Shown: positions 8,163-16,395 of the stretch, one piece after another
How positions within the stretch are numbered: the stretch's first letter is position 1
Layout of the letters: each line of letters starts with the position of its first letter
Assembly (NCBI GenBank): GCA_015056925.1
Contig: SVFJ01000019.1
Coordinates: 1 to 45,855 of the forward strand
Direction of reading: 5' to 3'
Origin: Lachnospiraceae bacterium
GTDB taxonomy: Bacteria > Bacillota > Clostridia > Lachnospirales > Lachnospiraceae
Length of the DNA stretch: 45,855 nt
Notes under the pieces: model-generated
What the model saw: only the letters and a program-made list of their open reading frames with translations
What the model was told of the DNA's origin: nothing
Database searches by the model: none
Translations under genes and position numbers: made by a program

Positions 8163-8942
8163 TCAAATTACCTCCTTCATAGTATTTCTATCATAAATAA
8201 TCTTCAATCCCTTAAGTAACAACGCATCATCTAAAATAATCTTTCTTTTACATAAAGGAACCACAACCTTAGAAAGGCCGCCTGTTGCAATAACGGTTGT
8301 AGAATAGCCTAACTCTTCCTCCATTCGTTCAATTAACCCATCTAACATACATGCAGCTCCCAAAATCAAACCACTTTTCATACAATCAATTGTATTCTTC
8401 CCAATTACTACATCAGAACCTTCAAGGCTGACCTTGTAAAGCTGTGCAGCTGTAGACGCCAATGCTTCCATAGAAAGTCGAACTCCTGGTGCTATAATAC
8501 CACCTACATAATTGGCATCCTGATCAATAACTGACATAGTTGTAGCAGTTCCCATATCAATTATGATTAATGGCGCTTTATACTCATGTATTCCTGCTAC
8601 AGCATCTACGATTAAATCATTTCCTACAGTTTTAGGTTTATCCATCTTCAAGGTTAATCCAGTATCCAGATTCTTCCCTACTACATATGGTGTCTTTCCA
8701 ATTACTTTTTCTACTGCCCGCACCAGCACATTTTCCAAGGGAGGAACAACTGACGAAATAATTGCTCCTTCAAGCTTCTCAATATCAATTGCATAAAGCT
8801 CTAATACAGTTTTAAAAGCCATCGCATATTCCAAGTCCGTTTTAGACTTATCTGTAGAAAGTCTTTCCGTAAAATATGTTTTCGCATCGTCGATACATCC
8901 TATTACAATATTGGTATTTCCCATATCAATCGCAAGAATCAT
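8163..8942 (-). CDS. coaX: type III pantothenate kinase
   Basis: 259 residues. Begins MILAIDMGNTNIVIG, the ASKHA-fold phosphate-1 loop with its catalytic Asp, and has the second nucleotide/substrate loop IIIDMGTATTMSVID near residue 130 and the adenosine-side GATGG-like segment VIATGGLSK near residue 225. CoaX phosphorylates pantothenate with ATP; this class needs a monovalent cation and is not inhibited by CoA. AGGAGG lies 8 bases before the ATG. It sits between panD and coaBC, so synthesis and activation of pantothenate are coupled. Confidence 0.96.
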   Translation of the reverse strand: MILAIDMGNTNIVIGCIDDAKTYFTERLSTDKSKTDLEYAMAFKTVLELYAIDIEKLEGAIISSVVPPLENVLVRAVEKVIGKTPYVVGKNLDTGLTLKMDKPKTVGNDLIVDAVAGIHEYKAPLIIIDMGTATTMSVIDQDANYVGGIIAPGVRLSMEALASTAAQLYKVSLEGSDVVIGKNTIDCMKSGLILGAACMLDGLIERMEEELGYSTTVIATGGLSKVVVPLCKRKIILDDALLLKGLKIIYDRNTMKEVI

Positions 8943-8964
8943 CTGTCACTCCTCCTTTCCAATC

Positions 8965-9357
8965 CTACTTCAAATCCTCTAATCTACCATGTTTCTCATA
9001 ACGTGTTATACGCGTCACTTGATTCTCATCATCCACAAACACTACCTTAGGCGGATTTGCCTGCAACTCCTCAGGCGTCATTGAGGCATAGCACATAATA
9101 ATAATTTTATCTCCTACTGATACCATTCTGGCTGCTGCTCCATTTAGGCAAATCATTCCACTACCAGCCTCTCCTGCAATCGCATAGGTTTCAAATCGAG
9201 CTCCGTTATTCACATCCACAATCTGCACCTTCTCATATTCCATAATGCCAGCCTGTTCCATCAGTTCTTCATCTATCGTAATACTTCCTATATAATTCAA
9301 CTCCGCCTGAATCACTGTCGCGCGATGGATTTTACTCTTTAAAGCATGAATCTGCAT
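8965..9357 (-). CDS. panD: aspartate 1-decarboxylase, pyruvoyl type
   Basis: 130 residues. The self-cleavage site Gly24-Ser25 is present in [11 protein letters not shown], so the chain should split into a small beta subunit and an alpha subunit whose N-terminal Ser becomes the pyruvoyl cofactor. Other family features are Lys9 in LKSKIHRA, Tyr22, and NGARFETY with the Arg that binds substrate carboxylate. Converts L-aspartate to beta-alanine for the PanC reaction. AGGAAG precedes the start; 26 bp separate it from panC. Confidence 0.97.
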   Translation of the reverse strand: MQIHALKSKIHRATVIQAELNYIGSITIDEELMEQAGIMEYEKVQIVDVNNGARFETYAIAGEAGSGMICLNGAAARMVSVGDKIIIMCYASMTPEELQANPPKVVFVDDENQVTRITRYEKHGRLEDLK

Positions 9358-9383
9358 ATCTTTCTCTTCCTTTCTCTTGTTCC

Positions 9384-10229
9384 TTATACTTCTGCGATAA
9401 AATTATCAATCAAACGTGTCTTTCCAATATAAACTGCCATAGCAACCAACACGCTTCCTTCTAACTTCTCTATCTTCTCAATCGTATCCATGCTCACAGC
9501 TTCTACATAATCAATCTTCGCAAGTGGTTCCTTCTCCAGATTCTCCTTCATTACCTTTAATAATTCTTCGCTCTCTCTTACGCCCGCCTTTACTAGCTGT
9601 TCACCAAGACGTATTGTCTGGCTCAACACCAAAGCAGCCTTTCTCTCCTCTTCATTCAAATATGTATTTCTTGAGCTCTTTGCAAGACCATCCTCCTCTC
9701 TAATAATAGGACATCCTACAATCTCAATATCCATATTCAAATCCTTTACCATACGACGAATCACTGCTAACTGCTGTGCATCCTTCTGTCCAAAAAATGC
9801 CTTATCAGGTGTCACAATATTGAACAGCTTACTAACAACTGTGCACACACCTCTAAAATGAATAGGTCTAGACTTTCCGCAAAGCTCTTTTGTTAATCCA
9901 TTCATATCCACAAATGAGCAAAATCCATTCTCATACATTTCTTCTACTTCTGGATGGAAAATCAAATCCACTCCCAACGAATCACAAAGCTTAGAATCCG
10001 CCTGCAAATCTCTTGGATAACTATCCAAATCCTCATTTACACCAAACTGCATTGGATTTACAAATATACTCACGACAACCTTGTCACATTCTCCCTTGGC
10101 ACGTTTCATAAGGCTTGCATGTCCTTCATGCAAATATCCCATTGTTGGAACAAATCCAACACTTAATCCCTGCTTCTTCCATTCTTTTACCTGTGCTCTA
10201 ACTTCATTTATTGTTGATACTATTTTCAT
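9384..10229 (-). CDS. panC: pantoate-beta-alanine ligase (pantothenate synthetase)
   Basis: 281 residues from the ATG at 10229, which has GAGGAG 7 bases upstream; the frame is open to a TTG at 10247 but that would put the ribosome site inside the gene. Motifs: [15 protein letters not shown] (the HIGH-like nucleotidyl-transfer motif), [26 protein letters not shown] and KSSRNTYL. Condenses pantoate with beta-alanine using ATP to give pantothenate. It lies between panB and panD in the operon. Confidence 0.97.
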   Translation of the reverse strand: MKIVSTINEVRAQVKEWKKQGLSVGFVPTMGYLHEGHASLMKRAKGECDKVVVSIFVNPMQFGVNEDLDSYPRDLQADSKLCDSLGVDLIFHPEVEEMYENGFCSFVDMNGLTKELCGKSRPIHFRGVCTVVSKLFNIVTPDKAFFGQKDAQQLAVIRRMVKDLNMDIEIVGCPIIREEDGLAKSSRNTYLNEEERKAALVLSQTIRLGEQLVKAGVRESEELLKVMKENLEKEPLAKIDYVEAVSMDTIEKIEKLEGSVLVAMAVYIGKTRLIDNFIAEV

Positions 10230-10251
10230 ATCTGGTCTCCTCATCAATCTT

Positions 10252-11079
10252 TTAATACAATTTATTTAATACATCATCTGACATCGCGTATTCATGCTCC
10301 TTTTTCGGGAACATGCCATCCTGTACTTCCTTACGATAGCTCTCAAAAGCATTTTTCATAACTTCACCTACATTTGCATAACACTTTACAAACTTTGGTG
10401 TAAAATCCGAAAACATACCTAGCATATCCTGATATACCAGAATCTGCCCATCACACACATTTCCTGCACCGATTCCAATTGTAGGAATCTCTAATTCCTC
10501 TGTAATCAATTCTGCAAGCTTTGCTGGAACACACTCCAATACAACAGCAAATGCGCCTGCTTCCTCTACCGCTTTTGCATCCTCCAATAATTTTCTGGCA
10601 GCTTCCTCGCTCTTTCCCTGTACTCTAAATCCTCCAAGTGCATGAATGGATTGCGGAGTAAGTCCAAGATGTGCCATAACCGGTATTCCGGCCTCCGTAA
10701 TTGCCTTAATCTGTGGACAAACCTCACGCCCGCCCTCTAGCTTCACCGCACCGGCTCTTCCTTCCTTCATCAAACGACCAGCATTCACCACTGCATCATA
10801 CACACTTGTCTGATATGACATAAACGGCATATCAATTACCACAAGCGCACTCTTTGTGCCTCTTGAAACAGCCGCACCATGATGAATCATATCTTCCATT
10901 GTGACCGATATGGTATCCTCATATCCCAAAATGACATTCCCTAGTGAATCTCCAACAAGAATTGCATTCACTCCCGCCTCATCCATCAGCTTAGCAGTAG
11001 AATAATCATATGCCGTCAGCATCGTCAGCTTTTCCTTTTTTTGCTTTGCATCACGAAATGTAATAACTGTGTTTTTCAT
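10252..11079 (-). CDS. panB: 3-methyl-2-oxobutanoate hydroxymethyltransferase (ketopantoate hydroxymethyltransferase)
   Basis: 275 residues from the ATG at 11079, supported by AAAGGA 7 bases upstream; an in-frame ATG at 11097 has its only purine run directly abutting the codon. Seen: [30 protein letters not shown] with the Mg-binding Asp, and DMPFMSYQ, all hallmarks of the PanB TIM barrel, and PTIGIGAG near the C-terminus. Transfers a hydroxymethyl group from methylene-tetrahydrofolate to 2-ketoisovalerate. Its first 29 bp overlap the end of panG. Confidence 0.97.
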   Translation of the reverse strand: MKNTVITFRDAKQKKEKLTMLTAYDYSTAKLMDEAGVNAILVGDSLGNVILGYEDTISVTMEDMIHHGAAVSRGTKSALVVIDMPFMSYQTSVYDAVVNAGRLMKEGRAGAVKLEGGREVCPQIKAITEAGIPVMAHLGLTPQSIHALGGFRVQGKSEEAARKLLEDAKAVEEAGAFAVVLECVPAKLAELITEELEIPTIGIGAGNVCDGQILVYQDMLGMFSDFTPKFVKCYANVGEVMKNAFESYRKEVQDGMFPKKEHEYAMSDDVLNKLY

Positions 11080-11929
11080 TTCCAATTCCTTTCTCATCTT
11101 CCAAAATCATATCTAACTCAAGATACTCTCTAGCAGCATTCTTCTTCTGAGCCACCTGCAATAGCTGCCGTGACAACAAACGATAGATTTCCCTCGTTTC
11201 TCCTTGCAACACCTCAAGATGCTTCTTAACTGTTCCTTTGTCAGCCCGCTCCACGGGACCTGTCAAAGCCTCTACTCCCCCCTTATTTGCTACATTTATG
11301 GCATTCCCCATAAACAGTGGCAATAGTGCCTCTTTCGAGAATGCTTCGCTTAATCCGCACTCCTGTAACAGCTCAGTTGCAATGTCATAGAGACCCACTA
11401 CCAGATTACTGGCAAACACAGACGAGGCATGATATTTCACCTTCTGCCCGGCAGAAATCAATTCAACCCGATTCCCACAACCGGCTATCAATGCCACCAT
11501 GTCTTCCACATCTTTTCCTTCAATTGTAAAATACGCTTTGGATAAATTTTGATAGGCTGTCAGCTTATCACTCACAGCACAAATTGGATGGATGGAGCAA
11601 CCTCTTGCTCCCTTCTTAGAAACATCAGAAAAAACATCAGACGATAATGCCCCACTACAATGAACAAGACACTTTCCCCTTATGTCTAACTGACTTACTT
11701 TAGAATAAACCTTATCAATGTCCCCGTCCGGGACAGTAAGAAACAGAGTATCACTTTCTCTGACCAAATCCTCTAGTCTTTCGTAATACCTTGTCTTTGT
11801 AAATATTGCTGCTTCCTTTGAAGAATTCAAATTACGACTATAATAGCCGGATACATGCACGTCACGTTCCATAAAGTATCTTCCCATAGAGAAGCCTACC
11901 TTACCTGCTCCTATAAATCCTATTTTCAA
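11051..11929 (-). CDS. panG: Rossmann/DUF2520 oxidoreductase, probable PanG-type ketopantoate reductase
   Basis: 292 residues. The N-terminal Rossmann domain begins with [18 protein letters not shown] (GxGxxG for NAD(P)H) and continues to about residue 160; the C-terminal helical domain ([16 protein letters not shown]..., LTGPVERAD) matches the DUF2520 group. PanG of this type was described as a ketopantoate reductase in Francisella, with relatives in clostridia. Here no panE is seen and this is the first gene before panB, so the reductase role is a sound inference. The start codon is TTG at 11929: GGAGG lies 9 bases upstream and no in-frame ATG is available nearby. First gene of the operon. 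Confidence 0.85.
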   Translation of the reverse strand: MKIGFIGAGKVGFSMGRYFMERDVHVSGYYSRNLNSSKEAAIFTKTRYYERLEDLVRESDTLFLTVPDGDIDKVYSKVSQLDIRGKCLVHCSGALSSDVFSDVSKKGARGCSIHPICAVSDKLTAYQNLSKAYFTIEGKDVEDMVALIAGCGNRVELISAGQKVKYHASSVFASNLVVGLYDIATELLQECGLSEAFSKEALLPLFMGNAINVANKGGVEALTGPVERADKGTVKKHLEVLQGETREIYRLLSRQLLQVAQKKNAAREYLELDMILEDEKGIGNEKHSYYIS

Positions 11930-12014
11930 TCACATCACCCTCCTATACTTTCGTTATACTTACGCATATACGTTGTATTAGGTGACACTCTCTTTCTTCA
12001 TAAGCTTTTTCTTT

Positions 12015-12082
12015 ATTTCTCAGAAATTTATTTCCGAAGAAATATGTTTCTAAGAAACTTGTTTCTTTGGTACAGTTTCTTT
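12015..12082. promoter_or_regulatory. array of TTTCT/AGAAA palindromes in the pan operon leader
   Basis: Three palindromes, ATTTCTCAGAAAT (12015-12027), ATTTCCGAAGAAAT (12030-12043) and GTTTCTAAGAAAC (12046-12058), are followed by two half-sites GTTTCTTT (12061-12068 and 12075-12082). The phasing is 14-16 bp. They lie between the predicted start of transcription and the panG start codon. They could be operator iterons or hairpins in the leader RNA; no regulator gene is adjacent. Confidence 0.5.
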
Positions 12083-12102
12083 CGAATACCATCCAAGTTA
12101 AA

Positions 12103-12130
12103 ATATTAACATATTTATGTAAACTGTCAA
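12103..12130 (-). promoter_or_regulatory. predicted promoter of the panG-panB-panC-panD-coaX-coaBC operon
   Basis: On the minus strand a consensus -35 TTGACA (12130-12125) is followed after 16 bp by TAATAT (12108-12103). It lies about 170 bp before panG. A 9-bp dyad (GGCTTCGGA/TCCGAAGCC, 12142-12173) lies just upstream of the -35 box. Confidence 0.65.
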
Positions 12131-12210
12131 TCATTTTTTAAGGCTTCGGAAATCCTATTGATTATCCGAAGCCCTATTCTTATTTGATAGGAAATTCCTA
12201 TCAAATAAAA

Positions 12211-12300
12211 ACAGCTCCGCGAGGATGCACACGCAAAAGCAATGAATATGTCGCATAAATGCGACGCTTTTGCGGCGCGGAATGTGCTTTCAGCACATTC
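12211..12300 (-). terminator. multi-stem structured terminator downstream of the GH2 gene
   Basis: Read on the minus strand: a 9-bp hairpin (GAATGTGCT/AGCACATTC, 12280-12300) directly after the stop, then a nested stem of three levels: TCCGCG/CGCGGA outermost (12276-12281 with 12216-12221), CGCAAAAGC/GCTTTTGCG (12266-12274 with 12232-12240) and GTCGCAT/ATGCGAC innermost. It ends in GCTGTTTTTATTT. A T-rich tail after the last arm fits intrinsic termination. A further perfect dyad TTTGATAGGA/TCCTATCAAA follows at 12183-12206. Confidence 0.6.
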
Positions 12301-12304
12301 TATC

Positions 12305-15010
12305 TTAAATATTAACCATCTCAACTAATGATTTTGCAAATGCCTTTACCTCTACATGCTCGCTAATCTCCCACAAACGTGAAGTGCATACCGGCACATC
12401 CTCCTGATAATAGAGCATTCCCAGCTTATGGCATCGTTCCACATTATCAATCGGTTGCACCAATAGTTGCACATCCTCCCTGCCATCGAGTACGGTACAA
12501 TGACTATGCATCACCAAATGGAACCACTGCGGTGTAGAATGGACTTCGCATGGAAAGTCTGCAAGCTTATCCTTATGAATAAACAATCCTAACGTTCCCA
12601 CTGGCACCTTACGTCCCATACTCTCTGAAATAGACCGAAACATCGGATAATTCCAGAAATCCGTACAATAAGTTCCTTCTACATCAGCCTCAGTCTGCAC
12701 GGGAACATAAATACAAGGAACATCATGCGTTCGGCACTCCAAAGCCTCTTCCCAAGAACGCACCACACGAATACTCTTTCCACCATAAGAAATCTCTGTC
12801 TCTGAAATCTCTACCTCATACTCGGGATAAGCCCAAAGCTCATACACATTCTTATACCCTGTTCCGGCAATAGAAAGCTCTATCTTCACCTTACAAGGCT
12901 CCTCAAGCATAGGAATCTCAAAGGAAACCACTCCTGCCTCATGCAGACGCTCACTTCCCCTTTCAAAGGTCAAGCTACCACTCTCCCACAGTTCCTCCGA
13001 AGCATCGCAGTACACCCGATACTGCACTTCTCGACCACTGAAAGCCTCCCAATTACATACGGACAGCTTTACAGGCATCTCTATCCTCTGTCCGGCCTTT
13101 ACCACAAAGCTCTCAAGCTCGCCTAAGATAACCACATCATTACAGAACTGTCTCCACTCAGCAGCAGTAATTAATCCCTTTGACTCCATCCATGCATTCA
13201 GTACACCAACCAATGCCACGCACTGTCCCGGAAAATCCTGCAAATCCAGAAGCTGGAATCCACTCAGCTCCCTTGTTCTAAGTGCAGTCTCAATCTCTCT
13301 TCGATAGCAATCAAGTGCCAATGCCCCTGTAGCCTTAAAGAAATCCTTCCACTGTGCAAAGGTGCCGCTCTTCTCCATCCGCTCCTGATAAACCTTTAGA
13401 TATAATGGCTGCTGTGAGCCTTCATATCGTCCAAGCTCTGAAAAATCAGGGAAGAAATCATACTGTCCCACCTCATGGGAAATCACAGGCACCTCAGGAA
13501 AAAGCTCCTGTTCACCACCCTCTGCCTTTACCTTCTTTACTCCGGTTCCGTACTGAATCTCTATATATCCGTCCGTCGACGTACCTTCTCCCAACTCTGA
13601 CGGAACAATTATCTCATCATAATTGTGCTTTGCATCCGGCGGTGCTACCTGTATATGTCCCTGCGGAGCATCACACATCGCATAGGAGCCTCTAAACAAT
13701 CTCTCCTTAGACAAACGCACACCACAGAATACATCCTCGTCCTCTAATACCTCCGGCACCCACTGGAAATTATTAGAGCCCTGTGTATATAAATGTCTGT
13801 TATCCACCGCCTTATAATCATGTAAAAAGCTGTTAATTCTCTCTTTATTACCCCACAGCTCATTTCCCATGGACAGCATAATAAAGGACGGATGATTTCC
13901 AAAATCCCGAAGAATTCGATAGCCCTCTTCTATCAAATACGCCTGCTCACTTTCGTTATAGTACTCCTCTCCCGGTGCTGCAATCGTCCCCCAGAAAGGT
14001 AACTCAGGCTCCATATAAATACCCATCTCATCGGCTGCCGTAAATGCCGCATCCGGCGGACAACAGGTATGGAAACGATAGTGATTGATACCATACTCCA
14101 TAGCCGTAGCAAATACCTTCCTCCACTCTTCTACCGTCATCGGTGCAAAGCCGGTACTTGGAAATACCAGTCCATCATGCTTACCACGTAAAAAAATCTG
14201 ATTCCCATTCACAAGCAGACGACGCTTATCACAGGAAAGCGCACGAATACCAAAACAAACCTTCTCACTCTCACCTGCCACGCTAACCTTGGCCGTCAAA
14301 AGATTCTTATGATACTCATCCCATAACAAATCATCACCGGTTAGCCCAATCTCAACATTAAGCTTACCCGATTCAAAAGAATACGCAGCCTCATGTAACA
14401 ATTCCCCTGATTTGCGACAAATCACAACCAAAGCCTCTCCGCTCTCCAAGCCACATATGTCAGAACTTACACATATCTTATCAGCAGTCCTTGCATTCAC
14501 CTGCACATTCTCAGGATAAACCATCTCGCGAATTTGTAATTCAATACGCCCCACAATACCATTCCAATTGGTCTGGGTATCCGGTGATGTCATATGACCG
14601 CCGCGTGTGGGATAATCCGTATTGTTCACTCTGACTGTCAGTTTATGTGTTCCCGCAGACAGCTTCCCTGTCAAATCATGCTTATGATAACCGCATAAGC
14701 TGTCTAATGTATCCTGCTCCACACCATCTATGTACACCGTAGAAATACGGGTTCTCTCCAAAAACAAAGTCAACTTCTTATCTACCCAGCTCTCCTCTAC
14801 TTCTATCTCCCTTGTATACCACGCATAGCCTTCAAAATAATATTGGTCTGTCATATAATCCGTTGTCGGCTCAGTCTTACAAATGCCCTTACCTGCGTGT
14901 GCCGTACTATTTGGCAGACAAATTGTATCAGTCCCCTTTGGCGGTATACGATACTCCTTCTTCGCATCAAGACATAACTCCCAAATCCCCTGTAAATCCT
15001 TTACTATCAT
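12305..15010 (-). CDS. glycoside hydrolase family 2 protein (beta-galactosidase/beta-glucuronidase-like)
   Basis: 901 residues, no signal peptide, so cytoplasmic. Order: jelly-roll sugar-binding domain (about 1-165, YTREIEV, NNTDYPTRGG), immunoglobulin-like domain (about 165-260), TIM barrel (about 265-650) and C-terminal beta domains. The acid/base Glu384 is in MLSMGNELWG and the likely nucleophile Glu513 is in VISHEVGQY. These are the two GH2 catalytic carboxylates. GH2 covers beta-galactosidases, glucuronidases, mannosidases and several pectin-acting enzymes; the substrate is not readable here. GGGAGG lies about 11 bases upstream of the ATG. It follows a serine hydrolase gene on the same strand but a hairpin separates them. 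Confidence 0.88.
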   Translation of the reverse strand: MIVKDLQGIWELCLDAKKEYRIPPKGTDTICLPNSTAHAGKGICKTEPTTDYMTDQYYFEGYAWYTREIEVEESWVDKKLTLFLERTRISTVYIDGVEQDTLDSLCGYHKHDLTGKLSAGTHKLTVRVNNTDYPTRGGHMTSPDTQTNWNGIVGRIELQIREMVYPENVQVNARTADKICVSSDICGLESGEALVVICRKSGELLHEAAYSFESGKLNVEIGLTGDDLLWDEYHKNLLTAKVSVAGESEKVCFGIRALSCDKRRLLVNGNQIFLRGKHDGLVFPSTGFAPMTVEEWRKVFATAMEYGINHYRFHTCCPPDAAFTAADEMGIYMEPELPFWGTIAAPGEEYYNESEQAYLIEEGYRILRDFGNHPSFIMLSMGNELWGNKERINSFLHDYKAVDNRHLYTQGSNNFQWVPEVLEDEDVFCGVRLSKERLFRGSYAMCDAPQGHIQVAPPDAKHNYDEIIVPSELGEGTSTDGYIEIQYGTGVKKVKAEGGEQELFPEVPVISHEVGQYDFFPDFSELGRYEGSQQPLYLKVYQERMEKSGTFAQWKDFFKATGALALDCYRREIETALRTRELSGFQLLDLQDFPGQCVALVGVLNAWMESKGLITAAEWRQFCNDVVILGELESFVVKAGQRIEMPVKLSVCNWEAFSGREVQYRVYCDASEELWESGSLTFERGSERLHEAGVVSFEIPMLEEPCKVKIELSIAGTGYKNVYELWAYPEYEVEISETEISYGGKSIRVVRSWEEALECRTHDVPCIYVPVQTEADVEGTYCTDFWNYPMFRSISESMGRKVPVGTLGLFIHKDKLADFPCEVHSTPQWFHLVMHSHCTVLDGREDVQLLVQPIDNVERCHKLGMLYYQEDVPVCTSRLWEISEHVEVKAFAKSLVEMVNI

Positions 15011-15039
15011 AAGTTCTAAAAACCTCCCATAACTATCCG

Positions 15040-15070
15040 AAAAGCAGACCAGCCTCTACAACCGGTCTGC
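15040..15070 (-). terminator. terminator of the serine hydrolase gene
   Basis: GCAGACC (15044-15050) pairs with GGTCTGC (15064-15070); on the minus strand the stem is followed by TTTT. It lies between the serine hydrolase stop (15077) and the GH2 start (15010), so the GH2 gene may need readthrough or its own promoter. Confidence 0.65.
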
Positions 15071-15076
15071 CTTCTG

Positions 15077-16252
15077 TTATTCTATTGCTGATGCCAATAC
15101 ATTTCTCATTTTTCTTGTTACATCAAAGGTTCCCGTATGAACACGCTGCACCATAAGAAGCATCGTCAAATCCTCCTTAGGAATATTGGCAAAATATGGT
15201 CCAAGCCAACCATCCCAGCCATATTCACCTACAGAACCATTTATCACAGCCTTCGCCGGGTCGTCCATAATTCTCATCAAATTACCATAGGTAAAGCCTG
15301 CAAGATTCTCCCAGTATTCCAGATTCACCGACTGCTGCGGCGTCAGTCTGCTATGTGTCAGATACTCTACCGTACGAGGCGAAAGATATCTTCTGCCCTC
15401 ATAGCATCCTCCATTCATCAGCATCTGTGTAAACTTTTCATAATCCGCAATTGTAGATACCAATCCTGCACCACCTGACTGGAATGCATTCTCCTTGTCC
15501 ATATGATTAATAATGCCTAAGTGATTACCATGATATTCCACTAACCCTTCTGCGGTCTCTTCATATACCACAGTTAATCTGTCCAGCTTATCCGCAGGTA
15601 CGCCAAAGCCCGTATCCTTCATACCCAAAGGCTCGAAGAACTCTTTCTTTAAGAAATCTCCAAAACGCATACCGGTAACAACCTCTATCACTGCTCCCAA
15701 TACATCTGCACTCGTACCATATCTCCATGCAGTCCCCGGCTCGAAGTCCAGTCTGCAATTGCCAAGCTTAATAGCAAACTCCACAGTAGACATCTGATTA
15801 TCACTGTACAATCTCTCATACATCTCATCAAACACACAGCCTACATCCTGACTGGATATATCCGGGTCTGTTCCATAAGGAAGTCCTGATGTCATACACA
15901 TACAATCCTTTACCGTAACAGGCTTTGTTGCTGCCACATCTCCATTTGGTGTTGCTACTGTCATATGTTCAAAGGTCGGAATAAACTTTGCAATCGGGTC
16001 CAGCATATCAAGCACACCTCGCTCCACAAGCAGCATAACTGCTGCCGCAGTTATTGGCTTTGACATGGAATACAAACGGAAAATACTGTCTTTTCTAATC
16101 TTCTTACCATTTGCAATATCCGCATACCCTGCCTCGGCATAATAAATCTCTTCTCCCTTATACATAACAGCCACATTGCCTCCCGCAATATGTCCGCTCT
16201 TTACATTCTCCTCTAATATTTCACTTAATCTTTCCAATCTTCTCTTATTCAT
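15077..16252 (-). CDS. serine hydrolase, class C beta-lactamase/esterase fold
   Basis: 391 residues. The active-site SxxK motif is seen as SMSK (Ser62-Lys65) in IFRLYSMSKPITAAAVMLL, followed by the second-motif tyrosine in TAWRYGTSADVLG near residue 173, the place of the YxN motif of beta-lactamases. No signal peptide is visible, so an intracellular esterase or amidase is more likely than a resistance enzyme. Relatives (EstB-like, DUF-type serine hydrolases) often sit beside carbohydrate genes, as here with GH2. A pair of hairpins lies directly upstream of its ribosome binding site (AAAGGAAGG). Confidence 0.85.
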   Translation of the reverse strand: MNKRRLERLSEILEENVKSGHIAGGNVAVMYKGEEIYYAEAGYADIANGKKIRKDSIFRLYSMSKPITAAAVMLLVERGVLDMLDPIAKFIPTFEHMTVATPNGDVAATKPVTVKDCMCMTSGLPYGTDPDISSQDVGCVFDEMYERLYSDNQMSTVEFAIKLGNCRLDFEPGTAWRYGTSADVLGAVIEVVTGMRFGDFLKKEFFEPLGMKDTGFGVPADKLDRLTVVYEETAEGLVEYHGNHLGIINHMDKENAFQSGGAGLVSTIADYEKFTQMLMNGGCYEGRRYLSPRTVEYLTHSRLTPQQSVNLEYWENLAGFTYGNLMRIMDDPAKAVINGSVGEYGWDGWLGPYFANIPKEDLTMLLMVQRVHTGTFDVTRKMRNVLASAIE

Positions 16253-16272
16253 TTCCTAATCCTTCCTTTAAA

Positions 16273-16324
16273 AGAGTGTTGCCCGGCGGCAACACTCTGC
16301 AAGAATCAGCTTAGCTGATTCTTG
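16273..16324 (-). promoter_or_regulatory. two hairpins in the leader of the serine hydrolase gene
   Basis: AGAGTGTTGCC/GGCAACACTCT (16273-16298, 11 bp, 4-base loop) and CAAGAATCAGC/GCTGATTCTTG (16300-16324, 11 bp, 3-base loop) stand back to back. Read toward the gene, the second hairpin ends in TTTT and then the ribosome binding site. The arrangement could act as an attenuator or RNA stabiliser; this is inference. Confidence 0.55.
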
Positions 16325-16362
16325 TTTCACTTCCACTACTTTTCGAGCACTTTCCCATTCCT

Positions 16363-16395
16363 TAAAAACAGGAATGAGACTATGCTCATTCCTGT
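16363..16395 (-). terminator. terminator of the histidine kinase operon (stop codon in the stem)
   Basis: An 11-bp stem ACAGGAATGAG (16368-16378) / CTCATTCCTGT (16385-16395) with a 6-base loop, followed on the minus strand by TTTTT. The kinase stop codon at 16386-16388 lies inside the stem. Confidence 0.8.

Noticed and set aside
11943-12134. Minus-strand ORF of 63 residues before panG
   Set aside because: It spans the predicted promoter and the palindrome array and has no ribosome binding site.
11930-12304. Riboswitch in the pan operon leader
   Set aside because: The leader has short repeated palindromes but no conserved core of a riboswitch class I can recognise.
15077-16252. Beta-lactamase antibiotic resistance gene
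   Set aside because: The fold and SxxK motif are shared, but there is no signal peptide and the second motif is not YxN; an esterase-like hydrolase next to a glycosidase is more likely.
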